Below, piece by piece: positions 18,200-26,634 of a DNA stretch of 64,000 bases. Source of the DNA: Halioxenophilus sp033283405. GTDB lineage: Bacteria > Pseudomonadota > Gammaproteobacteria > Pseudomonadales > Cellvibrionaceae. A model generated the notes under the pieces. That model saw only the letters and a program-made list of their open reading frames with translations. It was not told the DNA's origin and searched no databases. Location: the NCBI RefSeq assembly GCF_033283405.1, contig NZ_JAWMQR010000009.1:181428-245427 (forward strand), given 5' to 3'. A program made the position numbers and the translations under genes. The stretch's first letter is position 1. Every line of letters starts with the position of its first letter.

Positions 18200-18504
18200 T
18201 TTTTTAACGGGCCTGCCTTTTATAGATCACTGCTTATAGATCGTTGCTTATAAATTGCCGTTTATCGGTCGCGGTCGTTTGTCGATCGCTACTTTTTTTC
18301 GGCTTTCGGGTTAGCACCTTAGCAGTAGAACTCCCCAACCAAAAAGACAACCCATTCGCCCATTTGGTCGAATGGGTTTCTTCTTTTCAGCCCGGCATGC
18401 TTAGCCGGTCAATTCAACATTTGGCGCTTGGTTTCAATAGTGACTCTGCCCGGCAGGGATCACCGTTAATAACAATAATGGGCTGAATAAATTCAGGAGA
18501 CCTC
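18200..18504. other. Gene-free stretch between TonB receptor and porin
   Basis: It begins with degenerate short direct repeats (TATAGATC, CTTATA and GATCG motifs, about 18220-18290), then carries the terminator at 18349-18387 and, after it, the porin leader. Confidence 0.6.
18349..18387 (+). terminator. Rho-independent terminator after the TonB receptor
   Basis: AACCCATTCG (18349-18358) pairs perfectly with 18369-18378 over a 10-base loop and is followed by TCTTCTTTT. On the minus strand the same stem is followed by a weaker GTCTTTTT, so it may work in both directions. Confidence 0.8.
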
Positions 18505-19683
18505 ATGAAAAAGCTAACAATAAATCGATACATGATCTCTGGTGCTGCCGCTCTCGCGGTGAGTGCGCCGGGTTACGCCGCTGTGGATCTATACAAGCAG
18601 AACGACGCTAGTGTCAGTGTCGATGCCTCGTTCAACACCTTTTATGTGCGCAGTGATTCCGACAATGAAATTAGTGGTAACGATCGTACTCAGTCGCGGG
18701 TGAAGATGGGTTTTCTGCCCAACTGGGTCGGTTTTAATTTCAGTAAAAAAGTGGACGAGCTAACCTTGGGTGGCCGCTCCTCTTTTTGGGTGAGTATCAA
18801 CGACAGCGATACCGCCATTACCTCCACCGGTATTGATGTTCGCCAATTTTACGCCACCGTTGAAGGCGGCTTTGGCCAGATACTGTTTGGTAAAGATTTT
18901 ACACTCTTCTGTCGCTCCAATATTTTTCTCGACGAGATGTTGGCCGGCTACGGCATGGTCAACGACACTCTTGGTTTGATCGACGGCCAGGGCGTTTCCT
19001 TCGGCAATATCGGCAGTGGTTATTTTTATCCCTACCCCCATTCACAAATTACCTACCGCACACCGGAGATGGCCGGCCTGAAATTGGCCCTGGGCATCGT
19101 CGACCCGGGTAATGCCACCACCGACACCGGCGCCGGTCGCACCAGTGAAGAGGAGAATCCGCGTGTGGAAGCGGAGCTTACCTACAACACCAAGTTTGGT
19201 GATAACAGTACGCTTACCGCCTGGTTGGGATTTTTACAACAGAGCTCAACCAGTAATGACCCCAACGTTGATGATGTCGACTCCCTGGGTACCTCCTACG
19301 GCCTAAAAGTAAAACTGGGTGGCCTGTCGCTGCACGCCTCCGGTTTTCAGGGTGAAGGACTTGGCTTCCTGCTCGGCCCAGGCACCGATGCCGGCTTGGG
19401 ATTGCAAGGCTTAATTTCTGAAAATGGCGAAGAGGTCGACAGCGATGGTTACGTCGCCCAGGCCGCCTATAGCGTGAGCGGTGAACGCTTTGTTGTCTCC
19501 TATGGCGAAACCACCGTCGAGACCGCCACCGAATGGAAGAACGAAACCACACAGGTGGCCTGGTTCCACGATGTCAATTCCGTACTGCGTACAGTGGTGG
19601 AGTACAACGTTAATACCCTGGATATCGGCGGCGCGGAAGAGGAGACCAATACCGTGGCGCTGGGGCTGATTGCCAACTTCTAA
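18505..19683 (+). CDS. Outer-membrane porin, 16-stranded type
   Basis: 392 aa with a classic signal peptide (KKLTINRYMISGAAALAVSA, cleavage near residue 25). Then come alternating amphipathic strands with the general-porin features SRVKMGF, TGIDVRQFYATVEGGFGQIL and FGKDFTLFC, a constriction-loop region, and a C-terminal Phe (VALGLIANF) as needed for BAM insertion. General porins allow passive diffusion of small solutes. Upstream GGAGA fits a ribosome site, and a terminator follows at 19722. It is a single-gene unit upstream of exaC, and may admit small alcohols or acids used by the neighbouring pathway (inference). Confidence 0.9.
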   Translation: MKKLTINRYMISGAAALAVSAPGYAAVDLYKQNDASVSVDASFNTFYVRSDSDNEISGNDRTQSRVKMGFLPNWVGFNFSKKVDELTLGGRSSFWVSINDSDTAITSTGIDVRQFYATVEGGFGQILFGKDFTLFCRSNIFLDEMLAGYGMVNDTLGLIDGQGVSFGNIGSGYFYPYPHSQITYRTPEMAGLKLALGIVDPGNATTDTGAGRTSEEENPRVEAELTYNTKFGDNSTLTAWLGFLQQSSTSNDPNVDDVDSLGTSYGLKVKLGGLSLHASGFQGEGLGFLLGPGTDAGLGLQGLISENGEEVDSDGYVAQAAYSVSGERFVVSYGETTVETATEWKNETTQVAWFHDVNSVLRTVVEYNVNTLDIGGAEEETNTVALGLIANF

Positions 19684-19721
19684 GTTGCGACAAGCGCTAC
19701 TCAGCCGCAACTGTCGCTTTG

Positions 19722-19757
19722 GGGCTCTTGAGGACATTTTTAAGAGCCCGCTTTTTC
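19722..19757 (+). terminator. Rho-independent terminator after the porin gene
   Basis: GGGCTCTT (19722-19729) pairs perfectly with AAGAGCCC (19742-19749), followed by GCTTTTTCT. Confidence 0.85.
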
Positions 19758-19855
19758 TCTGCGACGGCAAATTCAGTCACAAATTTTTTGTGAGAAGTGC
19801 ATTACCTAGCCAAGTCATCACGGCATCAGAGATCTACGACTAAAGGACTATAAGC

Positions 19856-19981
19856 GTGAACACCAAAGTACAGTTAATCCGTGGTCAATGCGGGCTTAGT
19901 ATGAGGTTGTCGCGTTCCCGTCTGATCTGTCTTGCCACAACAGACATCAATCGAATAACAACAGTGAGGTCGCTGTCATGA
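19856..19981 (+). CDS. Putative 41-aa leader ORF coupled to exaC
   Basis: A GTG at 19856, nine bases after AAGGA, opens a 41-codon frame (starts NTKVQLIRGQCGLSMRLSRS) whose TGA stop overlaps the exaC ATG as ATGA. That overlap is the usual geometry for translational coupling. The peptide is basic and resembles nothing I know. It could be a regulatory leader, or a chance ORF in the exaC 5' untranslated region. Confidence 0.35.
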   Translation: MNTKVQLIRGQCGLSMRLSRSRLICLATTDINRITTVRSLS

Positions 19982-21498
19982 TCTATCAACAACCTGGCCA
20001 AGAAGGGTCAATCATTACTTTTAAACCCCGTTACAACAATTTCATTGGCGGCGAATGGGTGCCACCGACTGAAGGTAACTACTTCAAGAACATCACGCCC
20101 GTCACCGGCGAACCCTACTGCGAAGTGGCGCGCTCCACCGGTGCCGATATCGAACTCGCTCTGAACGCGGCCCACAAAGCCAAAGATGGCTGGGCGAAAA
20201 CCTCACCAGCCGATCGCTCCAACGTCTTGTTGCGCATTGCCGATCGCATTGAACAAAACCTGGAGATGCTGGCGGTGGCCGAATCCTGGGAGAATGGTAA
20301 AGGGGTGCGCGAAACCCTGAACGCCGATATCCCCCTGGTGGTCGACCACTTCCGCTACTTTGCCGGTTGTCTGCGTGCCCAGGAGGGCTCCGCTGCAGAG
20401 ATTGATGCCACCACCACCGCTTACCATTTTCACGAGCCCTACGGTGTGGTCGGCCAGATTATTCCCTGGAATTTCCCACTGTTGATGGCGGCCTGGAAAC
20501 TGGCTCCGGCCCTGGCGGCAGGTAACTGTGTAGTGATGAAACCCGCTGAACAGACCCCAACCAGTATACTGGTGATGATGGAGCTGATTCAGGACATACT
20601 GCCACCCGGTACCATCAATATTGTTAACGGCTTTGGTGCCGAAGCCGGCGCACCGCTTGCCTCCAGCTCGCGCATCGCCAAGCTGGCCTTTACCGGCTCC
20701 ACCGCGGTCGGTAACGAAATTCTAAAATGTGCCGCCAATAACCTGATCCCCTCCACCGTCGAGCTGGGTGGCAAGTCGCCCAACATCTACTTCGCCGATG
20801 TCATGGAGCACGAAGATGAGTTCATCAGCAAGTGTGTCGAAGGGCTGTTGCTCGGCTTCTTCAACCAGGGTGAAGTGTGTACCTGTCCCTCCCGTGCGTT
20901 GGTGCACGAAAGCATCTACGACAGCTTTATGGAGCGGGTGTTGGAACGTGCGCGCCTGATCAAGCAGGGTAACCCGCTCGATACCGAAACCATGGTCGGC
21001 GCCCAGGCTTCTCAGGAACAGCTGGAGAAGATCCTCTCCTACATGGAGATCGGCCGCAACGAAGGTGCCGAAATTCTGTTGGGTGGCAACCGCAATATCC
21101 TCACTGGGTCACTGGCCGGCGGCTACTATGTCGAGCCAACTCTGATGTTTGGCCACAACAAAATGCGCGTCTTCCAGGAAGAGATCTTTGGCCCGACGCT
21201 GGGTATCACCACCTTTAAAACCGAGGAGGAGGCGCTCGCCATTGCCAACGATACCGCCTACGGTTTGGGTGCCGGTGTCTGGACACGGGATATCAACAAA
21301 GCCTACCGCATGGGCCGCGCGATTCAGGCCGGCCGGGTGTGGACCAACTGCTACCACGCCTATCCCGCCCACGCCGCCTTTGGTGGTTACAAAAAGTCGG
21401 GTATTGGCCGCGAGACCCACAAAATGATGTTGGATCACTACCAACAGACCAAAAACCTGTTGGTCAGCTACAGCACCAATCCGCTCGGCTTCTTCTAA
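19978..21498 (+). CDS. exaC: NAD-dependent acetaldehyde dehydrogenase ExaC
   Basis: 506 aa, full length for the ExaC/AcoD aldehyde dehydrogenases. It oxidises aldehydes made by the quinoprotein alcohol dehydrogenase to acids in the cytoplasm. Visible features are IIPWNFPLLMAAWKLAPAL, the cofactor-binding FTGSTAVGNEI, the general-base segment VELGGKSPN and the catalytic Cys301 in FFNQGEVCTC. The ends (FKPRYNNFIGGEW; HKMMLDHYQQTKNLLVSY...NPLGFF) match P. aeruginosa ExaC as I remember it. It lies directly before pqqA, the same order as in the Pseudomonas exa-pqq region, and ends at the terminator at 21574. Confidence 0.93.
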   Translation: MIYQQPGQEGSIITFKPRYNNFIGGEWVPPTEGNYFKNITPVTGEPYCEVARSTGADIELALNAAHKAKDGWAKTSPADRSNVLLRIADRIEQNLEMLAVAESWENGKGVRETLNADIPLVVDHFRYFAGCLRAQEGSAAEIDATTTAYHFHEPYGVVGQIIPWNFPLLMAAWKLAPALAAGNCVVMKPAEQTPTSILVMMELIQDILPPGTINIVNGFGAEAGAPLASSSRIAKLAFTGSTAVGNEILKCAANNLIPSTVELGGKSPNIYFADVMEHEDEFISKCVEGLLLGFFNQGEVCTCPSRALVHESIYDSFMERVLERARLIKQGNPLDTETMVGAQASQEQLEKILSYMEIGRNEGAEILLGGNRNILTGSLAGGYYVEPTLMFGHNKMRVFQEEIFGPTLGITTFKTEEEALAIANDTAYGLGAGVWTRDINKAYRMGRAIQAGRVWTNCYHAYPAHAAFGGYKKSGIGRETHKMMLDHYQQTKNLLVSYSTNPLGFF

Positions 21499-21858
21499 GC
21501 CGGGCGCTCCCCGCCACTGGCCGGGCGCAAGCCTGGGACAGGGGCGGGGTTCTCTCTCCGAACTGAGACCCTTCCCGCAAAATTGTCGTTACGGGTGGCG
21601 ATTTTTGCGGGCTTTTTGCCGTTTGGGCAATGCCTTCCAGCTCGCTTCCTCATCGTGAAATTTCGCCTGCTTCCAGCCTTTTGGCCCTGCTGCAAAACCT
21701 TTCGACACTGGTCCCAAAACCCTGCGGAATTGCTCCCAAAGTACAGTATTCCACCCCAGGTGACTGCTTTAGACTCAATTTTAGTGGTGTTCACAGCGCC
21801 GCTGTGAAAACCCGGATCATGCCAATAATAACTGTCACAACACTCCGAGGAGATTCTT
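21499..21858. other. Gene-free stretch between exaC and pqqA
   Basis: It holds the exaC terminator (21574-21618) and about 240 bases that should carry the pqqA promoter. Short ORFs here have no coding character. A GGAGG-like site (CCGAGGAG, 21845-21852) precedes pqqA by seven bases. Confidence 0.6.
21574..21618 (+). terminator. Rho-independent terminator after exaC
   Basis: CCCGCAAAA (21574-21582) pairs with TTTTGCGGG (21603-21611), followed by CTTTTTG. The loop is about 20 bases. Confidence 0.75.
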
Positions 21859-21930
21859 ATGTGGACGAAACCAGCCTACCAAGACCTGCGCATTGGCTTC
21901 GAAGTCACCATGTACTTTGCCAGCCGTTAA
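21859..21930 (+). CDS. pqqA: PQQ precursor peptide PqqA
   Basis: 23-aa peptide starting MWTKPAYQDLRIGFEVTMY. It is the ribosomal precursor of the cofactor pyrroloquinoline quinone. The conserved Glu15 and Tyr19 (E-x3-Y), which PqqE cross-links, are both present. The length and the FEVTMYFA core fit the family exactly. It is the first gene of pqqABCDE, is separated from pqqB by a strong hairpin, and is preceded by a good ribosome site, consistent with the usual large excess of pqqA transcript. Confidence 0.97.
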   Translation: MWTKPAYQDLRIGFEVTMYFASR

Positions 21931-21936
21931 GCACAC

Positions 21937-21959
21937 GGGGTTACCGCTTCGGTAACCCC
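21937..21959 (+). promoter_or_regulatory. Intergenic hairpin between pqqA and pqqB
   Basis: GGGGTTACC (21937-21945) pairs perfectly with GGTAACCCC (21951-21959) over a GCTTC loop, seven bases after the pqqA stop. There is no T-run, so it probably stabilises the short pqqA mRNA or gives partial termination, setting the pqqA : pqqB ratio. Confidence 0.7.
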
Positions 21960-21991
21960 AAGCTTGCCACTCGCCGATGAAGTAAAGACCG

Positions 21992-22954
21992 ATGAGAATA
22001 CGAATTTTAGGTTCAGCCGCCGGCGGCGGATTCCCCCAGTGGAACTGCAACTGCCAAAATTGCTACGGTGTGCGCAACGGTAAAATCAAAGCCACTGCGC
22101 GCACTCAATCCTCCATCGCCATCAGCTGCGATGATGAAAACTGGCTACTGATCAACGCCTCGCCCGATATCCGCAGCCAGCTGGAGTCCTTCCCGGATAT
22201 TCAGCCAAAACGTGGACTGCGCGGCACAGGCGTGCGGGCGGTGCTGGTGGTCGACAGTCAGATCGATCACACCACTGGCCTGCTGATGCTGCGCGAAGGC
22301 TGCCCGTTTGATGTCTACGCCACCGAGATGGCCCATCAGGACTTAAACAGCGGTTTTCCCATTTTTAAAATTTTACAGAGCTGGGATGGCGGCATCCGCC
22401 ACCGACTGCTGCCCATTGATGGCGCCAGCATTACCATTCCCCGTTTTGACTCCCTGCGCATTACCGCTATCGCCTTGCAGGGTAAGGCGCCACCCTATTC
22501 ACCGCACCGGCACGATCCCCATCCGGGCGATAACATTGCCCTCTACATCGAAGATGTGGCCGCCGGCAGAAGCCTTTTCTATGCGCCGGGACTCGGTGCC
22601 GTCGACGCCAATCTGATGGCCTACATGGCCCAGAGTGACTGCCTGATGGTGGACGGCACCTTCTGGAGTGAAGACGAGATGATTCTCGCCGGTGTTGGTA
22701 CCAAGCTCGCCCGGGAGATGGGCCACCTGCCACAGTCGGGCAAGGGTGGCATGATCGATCTGCTGAGCCGTTTTCCGGGCCAGCGCAAACTGCTCATCCA
22801 TATCAATAACACCAATCCGATTCTCAACGAAGAGTCGAGCGAGCGGGCTGAACTCACCGCCAACGGCATTGAAGTGGCCAACGACGGCATGGATATCTAT
22901 CTCGAGACCCGCAAGCCGCACTTGGTCCACTCCGCTCGGGAGGCAAACGCATGA
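21992..22954 (+). CDS. pqqB: PqqB, metallo-beta-lactamase-fold hydroxylase of PQQ biosynthesis
   Basis: 320 aa. It has the family start RILGSAAGGGFPQWNCNCQN (the CNCxNC zinc site), followed by QSSIAISCDDENWLLINASP and VVDSQIDHTTGLLMLREG. PqqB is a cytoplasmic metallo-beta-lactamase-fold enzyme that hydroxylates the tyrosine-derived part of the cross-linked precursor. It is slightly longer than the ~304-aa norm because of a C-terminal tail (residues ~305-320). Its stop overlaps the pqqC start by four bases (ATGA), so translation is coupled. Confidence 0.96.
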   Translation: MRIRILGSAAGGGFPQWNCNCQNCYGVRNGKIKATARTQSSIAISCDDENWLLINASPDIRSQLESFPDIQPKRGLRGTGVRAVLVVDSQIDHTTGLLMLREGCPFDVYATEMAHQDLNSGFPIFKILQSWDGGIRHRLLPIDGASITIPRFDSLRITAIALQGKAPPYSPHRHDPHPGDNIALYIEDVAAGRSLFYAPGLGAVDANLMAYMAQSDCLMVDGTFWSEDEMILAGVGTKLAREMGHLPQSGKGGMIDLLSRFPGQRKLLIHINNTNPILNEESSERAELTANGIEVANDGMDIYLETRKPHLVHSAREANA

Positions 22955-23694
22955 ACGCCAAACTCAACACCCCCCTGTCCGTCGCCAGCTTTGAACAGGC
23001 CCTGCGCGACAAGGGTAAGCTCTATCATATTCACCACCCGTTTCACGTCGCTATGCACGAGGGGCGCTGTACCCCGGAACAGATTCGTGGCTGGGTGGCC
23101 AACCGCTTCTACTACCAGGCCAATATCCCCTTAAAGGACGCCGCCATCATGGCCAACTGTCCGGACCGTGAAATCCGCCGGGAGTGGATTCAGCGCATTC
23201 TCGACCACGATGGCCGTGGCGAGGATGAGGGTGGCATCGAGGCCTGGATCGACCTGGGCGCCGCCGTCGGGCTCACGCGGGAGGAGCTGCTGGATCACCG
23301 CCATGTACTGCCAGCGGTGCGTTTTGCCGTGGATGCCTACGTTAACTTCGCCCGCACTGCCAGTTGGCAGGAGGCGGTCTGCTCCTCGCTGACCGAGATG
23401 TTCGCGCCGGAGATCCACCAGCGCCGGCTCGATACCTGGCCCGAGCACTACCCGTGGATCGATGTGGAGGCCCTGGGCTACTTTCGCAAGCGCTTGAAAG
23501 AGGCGCGCCGGGATGTCGACCACGGCCTGACCGTCACCCTCGGTTACTTCCGCACCGCCGAGCAGCAGCAGCGGGCGCTTAACATTCTGCAGTTTAAGCT
23601 GGATGTGTTGTGGAGCCTGCTGGACGCGGTCACCATGGCCTATGTCTACCAGCTGCCGCCCTATCATCACTGCCAAGAGGGGGAGCTAGCATGA
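22951..23694 (+). CDS. pqqC: PqqC, pyrroloquinoline-quinone synthase
   Basis: 247 aa, normal length. A cofactorless oxidase that performs the final ring closure and eight-electron oxidation to PQQ. Conserved segments: YHIHHPFHVAMHEG, WVANRFYYQANIPLKDAAIM, RILDHDG, EHYPWI and GYFRKRL. A GGGAGG ribosome site inside the pqqB end precedes the ATG. The stop overlaps the pqqD ATG (ATGA). Confidence 0.97.
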   Translation: MNAKLNTPLSVASFEQALRDKGKLYHIHHPFHVAMHEGRCTPEQIRGWVANRFYYQANIPLKDAAIMANCPDREIRREWIQRILDHDGRGEDEGGIEAWIDLGAAVGLTREELLDHRHVLPAVRFAVDAYVNFARTASWQEAVCSSLTEMFAPEIHQRRLDTWPEHYPWIDVEALGYFRKRLKEARRDVDHGLTVTLGYFRTAEQQQRALNILQFKLDVLWSLLDAVTMAYVYQLPPYHHCQEGELA

Positions 23695-24077
23695 AAACAG
23701 CCTCTGTTTTGTCAAGCAACAGTTCGTCTGCCAGTCGTTCACCTGCCACTGGGTCCGCGACACCGCTTTCAGCAGCAGCAAGTGAACCGGCGAGTGCGCT
23801 GAGTTCGGAGATGGTACCAGTGCTCAACCGCCACTACCGCCTGCAGTGGGAGCCGGTGCAGGAGGCCTATGTGCTGCTCTACCCGGAGGGGATGATCAAG
23901 CTCAACCACAGTGCCTCGGAAATTCTTCTGGCCTGTGACGGTAACCTTACTTTCGCGGAGATCTGCCGGGTCTTGCAGGCCCGTTACCCGGAGGTTGAGT
24001 CGATTCACATCGATATCGAAGAGTTTATCGTCGGTGCCAGTGAACAGGGTTGGTTGCATTGTGACAGTCGCCAATAA
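23691..24077 (+). CDS. pqqD: PqqD peptide chaperone with unusual Ser/Ala-rich N-terminal extension
   Basis: 128 aa, whereas PqqD is usually about 90. Residues ~42-128 are the normal RRE-type domain (VPVLNRHYRLQWEPVQEAYV, GMIKLNHSASEILLACDG, EEFIVGASEQGWL), which binds PqqA and presents it to PqqE. The first ~40 residues are a low-complexity Ser/Ala/Thr/Pro stretch (SSNSSSASRSPATGSA). ATG 23691 is supported by an AGGGGGAG site seven bases upstream and by the ATGA overlap with pqqC. ATG 23811 would give the ordinary length but has no good ribosome site. Confidence 0.93.
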   Translation: MKTASVLSSNSSSASRSPATGSATPLSAAASEPASALSSEMVPVLNRHYRLQWEPVQEAYVLLYPEGMIKLNHSASEILLACDGNLTFAEICRVLQARYPEVESIHIDIEEFIVGASEQGWLHCDSRQ

Positions 24078-25206
24078 GCCTGCAGCAGCCAACAACTCAG
24101 TCGCGGTCAATCCGCCACTGTGGTTGCTGGCGGAGCTTACCTACCGCTGCCCGCTGCAGTGCCCCTACTGCTCCAACCCGGTCGACTTTGCCAAACACAA
24201 GGCGGAGCTGACCACCGACGAGTGGCTGCGGGTACTGGCTGAGGGCAGGGCGCTGGGGGCGGCGCAGCTGGGCTTCTCCGGCGGTGAGCCGCTGCTGCGC
24301 AAGGATTTGGAAACCCTGGTGGCCGAAGGGCGGCGGCTGGGCTACTACACCAACCTGATTACCTCTGGCATGGGGCTCACCCGGGAGCGGGTCGCCTCCC
24401 TGAAGCAAGCCGGCCTCGACCATATCCAACTGAGCTTTCAGGATGCCGAAGAGGATGGCAACAACTTCCTGGCCGGCTCGCGCAAGGCGTTTGAGAAGAA
24501 GCTGGCCATGGCGGCGGCGGTTAAAGCCTACGACTACCCAATGGTGATCAACTTCGTACTGCACCGGCACAACATCGACCACATCGACCGTATTCTGGAG
24601 CTCTGCCTGGAGCTCGGTGCCGACTATGTCGAACTGGCCAACACCCAGTACTACGGCTGGGCCTTCCACAATCGGCAGCAGCTACTGCCGAGCCGGGCAC
24701 AGTTGGAGCGGGCCGAGGCCATCACCAACGACTTCCGCGCCCGTCACCCCAAGGCGATGAAGATCTACTTTGTGGTGCCCGACTACTTCGAAGAGCGGCC
24801 CAAGGCCTGTATGAATGGCTGGGGCTCAATCTTCCTCACCATCGCCCCGGATGGCAGCGCCTTGCCCTGCCACAGTGCCCGCCTGCTGCCCATTGAGTTC
24901 CCCAACGTACGCCAGCAGAGTGTGGCGGATATCTGGTATCGCTCGCCCGGCTTCAACCATTTTCGCGGCGACGAGTGGATGCAGGAGCCGTGTCGCAGCT
25001 GCAGTGAAAAAGAGAAGGATTTCGGTGGCTGTCGCTGCCAGGCCTATATGCTCACCGGCGATGCCAGTCAGGCCGACCCGGTGTGCAGTAAGTCTGCGTA
25101 TCACTACCGCATCACCGACACCCTGGCCCAGGCCGAAGGTCACCAGTGCGAAGCGCAGCCGCTGCTGTTTCGCAACCGCGCCAACAGTGAGCGTTTGGAG
25201 AACTGA
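24061..25206 (+). CDS. pqqE: PqqE, radical SAM glutamate-tyrosine cross-linking enzyme
   Basis: 381 aa from GTG 24061, which overlaps the end of pqqD by 17 bases. The radical-SAM cluster is Cys30-Cys34-Cys37 in YRCPLQCPYCSNP, followed by the SAM-binding GFSGGEPLL. The C-terminal SPASM domain, with auxiliary clusters, shows C..NGWGSIFLTIAPDGSALPC and then CRSCSEKEKDFGGCRCQA...C. It forms the C-C bond between Glu15 and Tyr19 of PqqA together with PqqD. It is the last pqq gene here; no pqqF or pqqG protease is present in the window. Confidence 0.96.
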   Translation: MTVANKPAAANNSVAVNPPLWLLAELTYRCPLQCPYCSNPVDFAKHKAELTTDEWLRVLAEGRALGAAQLGFSGGEPLLRKDLETLVAEGRRLGYYTNLITSGMGLTRERVASLKQAGLDHIQLSFQDAEEDGNNFLAGSRKAFEKKLAMAAAVKAYDYPMVINFVLHRHNIDHIDRILELCLELGADYVELANTQYYGWAFHNRQQLLPSRAQLERAEAITNDFRARHPKAMKIYFVVPDYFEERPKACMNGWGSIFLTIAPDGSALPCHSARLLPIEFPNVRQQSVADIWYRSPGFNHFRGDEWMQEPCRSCSEKEKDFGGCRCQAYMLTGDASQADPVCSKSAYHYRITDTLAQAEGHQCEAQPLLFRNRANSERLEN

Positions 25207-25436
25207 GTTTTAGCAAAAAACCAAACCGCTGACCAACCCTACCCGCATCCACTCCAGAGCCCAAAAAGCGAGGCAAAAAACCTTGGGGAGGCGTGTGGTG
25301 GGGTGTGGCGCGTTAGTATAAAAACTTTTTAGCCGGTGTTAGCTCATGCGCTAAACGAATAATTATACCTGCCAAAGTCTGATAGTATTGCCAGGTAAAA
25401 AATCATAATAATAACGAAACTTTCGAGGATTTCTGG

Positions 25437-26609
25437 ATGTTAGCGGTTGGAAAACCTGTCCTTAACCCACACCCCAATGCCATCCGTTGTGGTGGCTCGA
25501 AACAGTCCGACCCGGTCCTGGCGGCGCGGGAATTGCACCGGGACCTGGCCATGGCCAATCCGGCCTGTGTGCTGTTTTTCTGTTGTGTCGATTACGATCG
25601 CGAACGCCTGGGGCGTGAGCTGACGGCACTGTTTGGCGATATCCCGGTGATGGGTTGTACCACCGCTGGCGAAATACTGCCGAGTGGCATTCACACCGGC
25701 GGCATCACCGGCTTTAGCCTTAGCGCCGACTGCTTTGTGGTGGAGGCGCGGCTGCTGGAAGAGCTCTCCGGTGTTACCGAGCAACAGGCTCACAATCTGG
25801 TTAACCCCATGCTGGAAGCGCTTGAGCGCCGCTCTATCGCTCCGGTGCTCGACCACACCTTTGCGCTGTCGCTGCTCGATGGTTTGTCGGTGCGCGAGGA
25901 GCTGGTGCTGTCGGCCCTCAATGAAGGGCTGCAAGGCATTCCCCTGGTGGGTGGCTCCGCCGGCGACAGCCTGCAACTGCGCGACACCCATATCTATTTT
26001 GGCCAGCAGTTCTACAGCAACGCCGCCTGCATTATTTTAATTAACACCATCTATCCCTTCACCGTGTTGAGCGGCCACCATTTGCCACCCGGTGACGACA
26101 AGCTGGTGGTCACCAACGCCGACCCGGCCAAACGCATCGTCTACGAACTCAATGCCGAGCCGGCCGCGCTGGAGTATTGCCGGGTGATGGGGCTGTCGCT
26201 GGATGAACTGCAATCGCAAAACTTCGCCATGCACCCACTGGCGGTGCAGATGGGCGACTCCTTCTACACCCGCTCCATTCAACGGCTCAACGACGATCTC
26301 AGCCTGAAATTTTTCTGCGCCATCGACAACGGCATTGTGCTCACCAAAATGCTCGACGGCGACCTGGTGAGTGAGTTTGAACAGCGCATGCAGAACCTGG
26401 AAGAGGAGCTGGGCGAGCCGCCGCAGTTGATTATCGGCTACGACTGCCTGCACCGGCGCATCGAGGCCCAACAGAAAAACCAGACCGAAGCGCTGTCGGC
26501 CATTTATCAACGCAACAAGGTGATCGGCTTCTGTACCTACGGCGAACATATCGACGCCATGCATGTGAACCACACCTTTACCGGTATCGCCATTGGCGGT
26601 TTGCGATAG
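25437..26609 (+). CDS. nosP: FIST-domain nitric oxide sensor NosP
   Basis: 390 aa. An N-terminal FIST domain (CVLFFCCVDYDRERLGRELT, VMGCTTAGEILPSGIHTGGI, LDGLSVREELVLSALNEGL, IPLVGGSAGDSLQLRDTHIY) is followed by a FIST_C domain ending IGFCTYGEHIDAMHVNHTFT. The next gene encodes a NahK-like hybrid histidine kinase 25 bases downstream. In Pseudomonas the same pair is the NO-binding haemoprotein NosP and its kinase NahK, which control biofilm dispersal. I therefore infer that this FIST protein binds haem and NO and modulates the kinase. The start ATG 25437 follows a GAGG site. Confidence 0.85.
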   Translation: MLAVGKPVLNPHPNAIRCGGSKQSDPVLAARELHRDLAMANPACVLFFCCVDYDRERLGRELTALFGDIPVMGCTTAGEILPSGIHTGGITGFSLSADCFVVEARLLEELSGVTEQQAHNLVNPMLEALERRSIAPVLDHTFALSLLDGLSVREELVLSALNEGLQGIPLVGGSAGDSLQLRDTHIYFGQQFYSNAACIILINTIYPFTVLSGHHLPPGDDKLVVTNADPAKRIVYELNAEPAALEYCRVMGLSLDELQSQNFAMHPLAVQMGDSFYTRSIQRLNDDLSLKFFCAIDNGIVLTKMLDGDLVSEFEQRMQNLEEELGEPPQLIIGYDCLHRRIEAQQKNQTEALSAIYQRNKVIGFCTYGEHIDAMHVNHTFTGIAIGGLR

Positions 26610-26634
26610 ATCCACTCAGCTCTTGGGAGCGGCC

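Noticed and set aside
21938..21959. pqqA-pqqB hairpin as a full terminator
   Set aside because: No T-run follows and pqqB has no other clear promoter in the 30 bases left, so full termination is unlikely.
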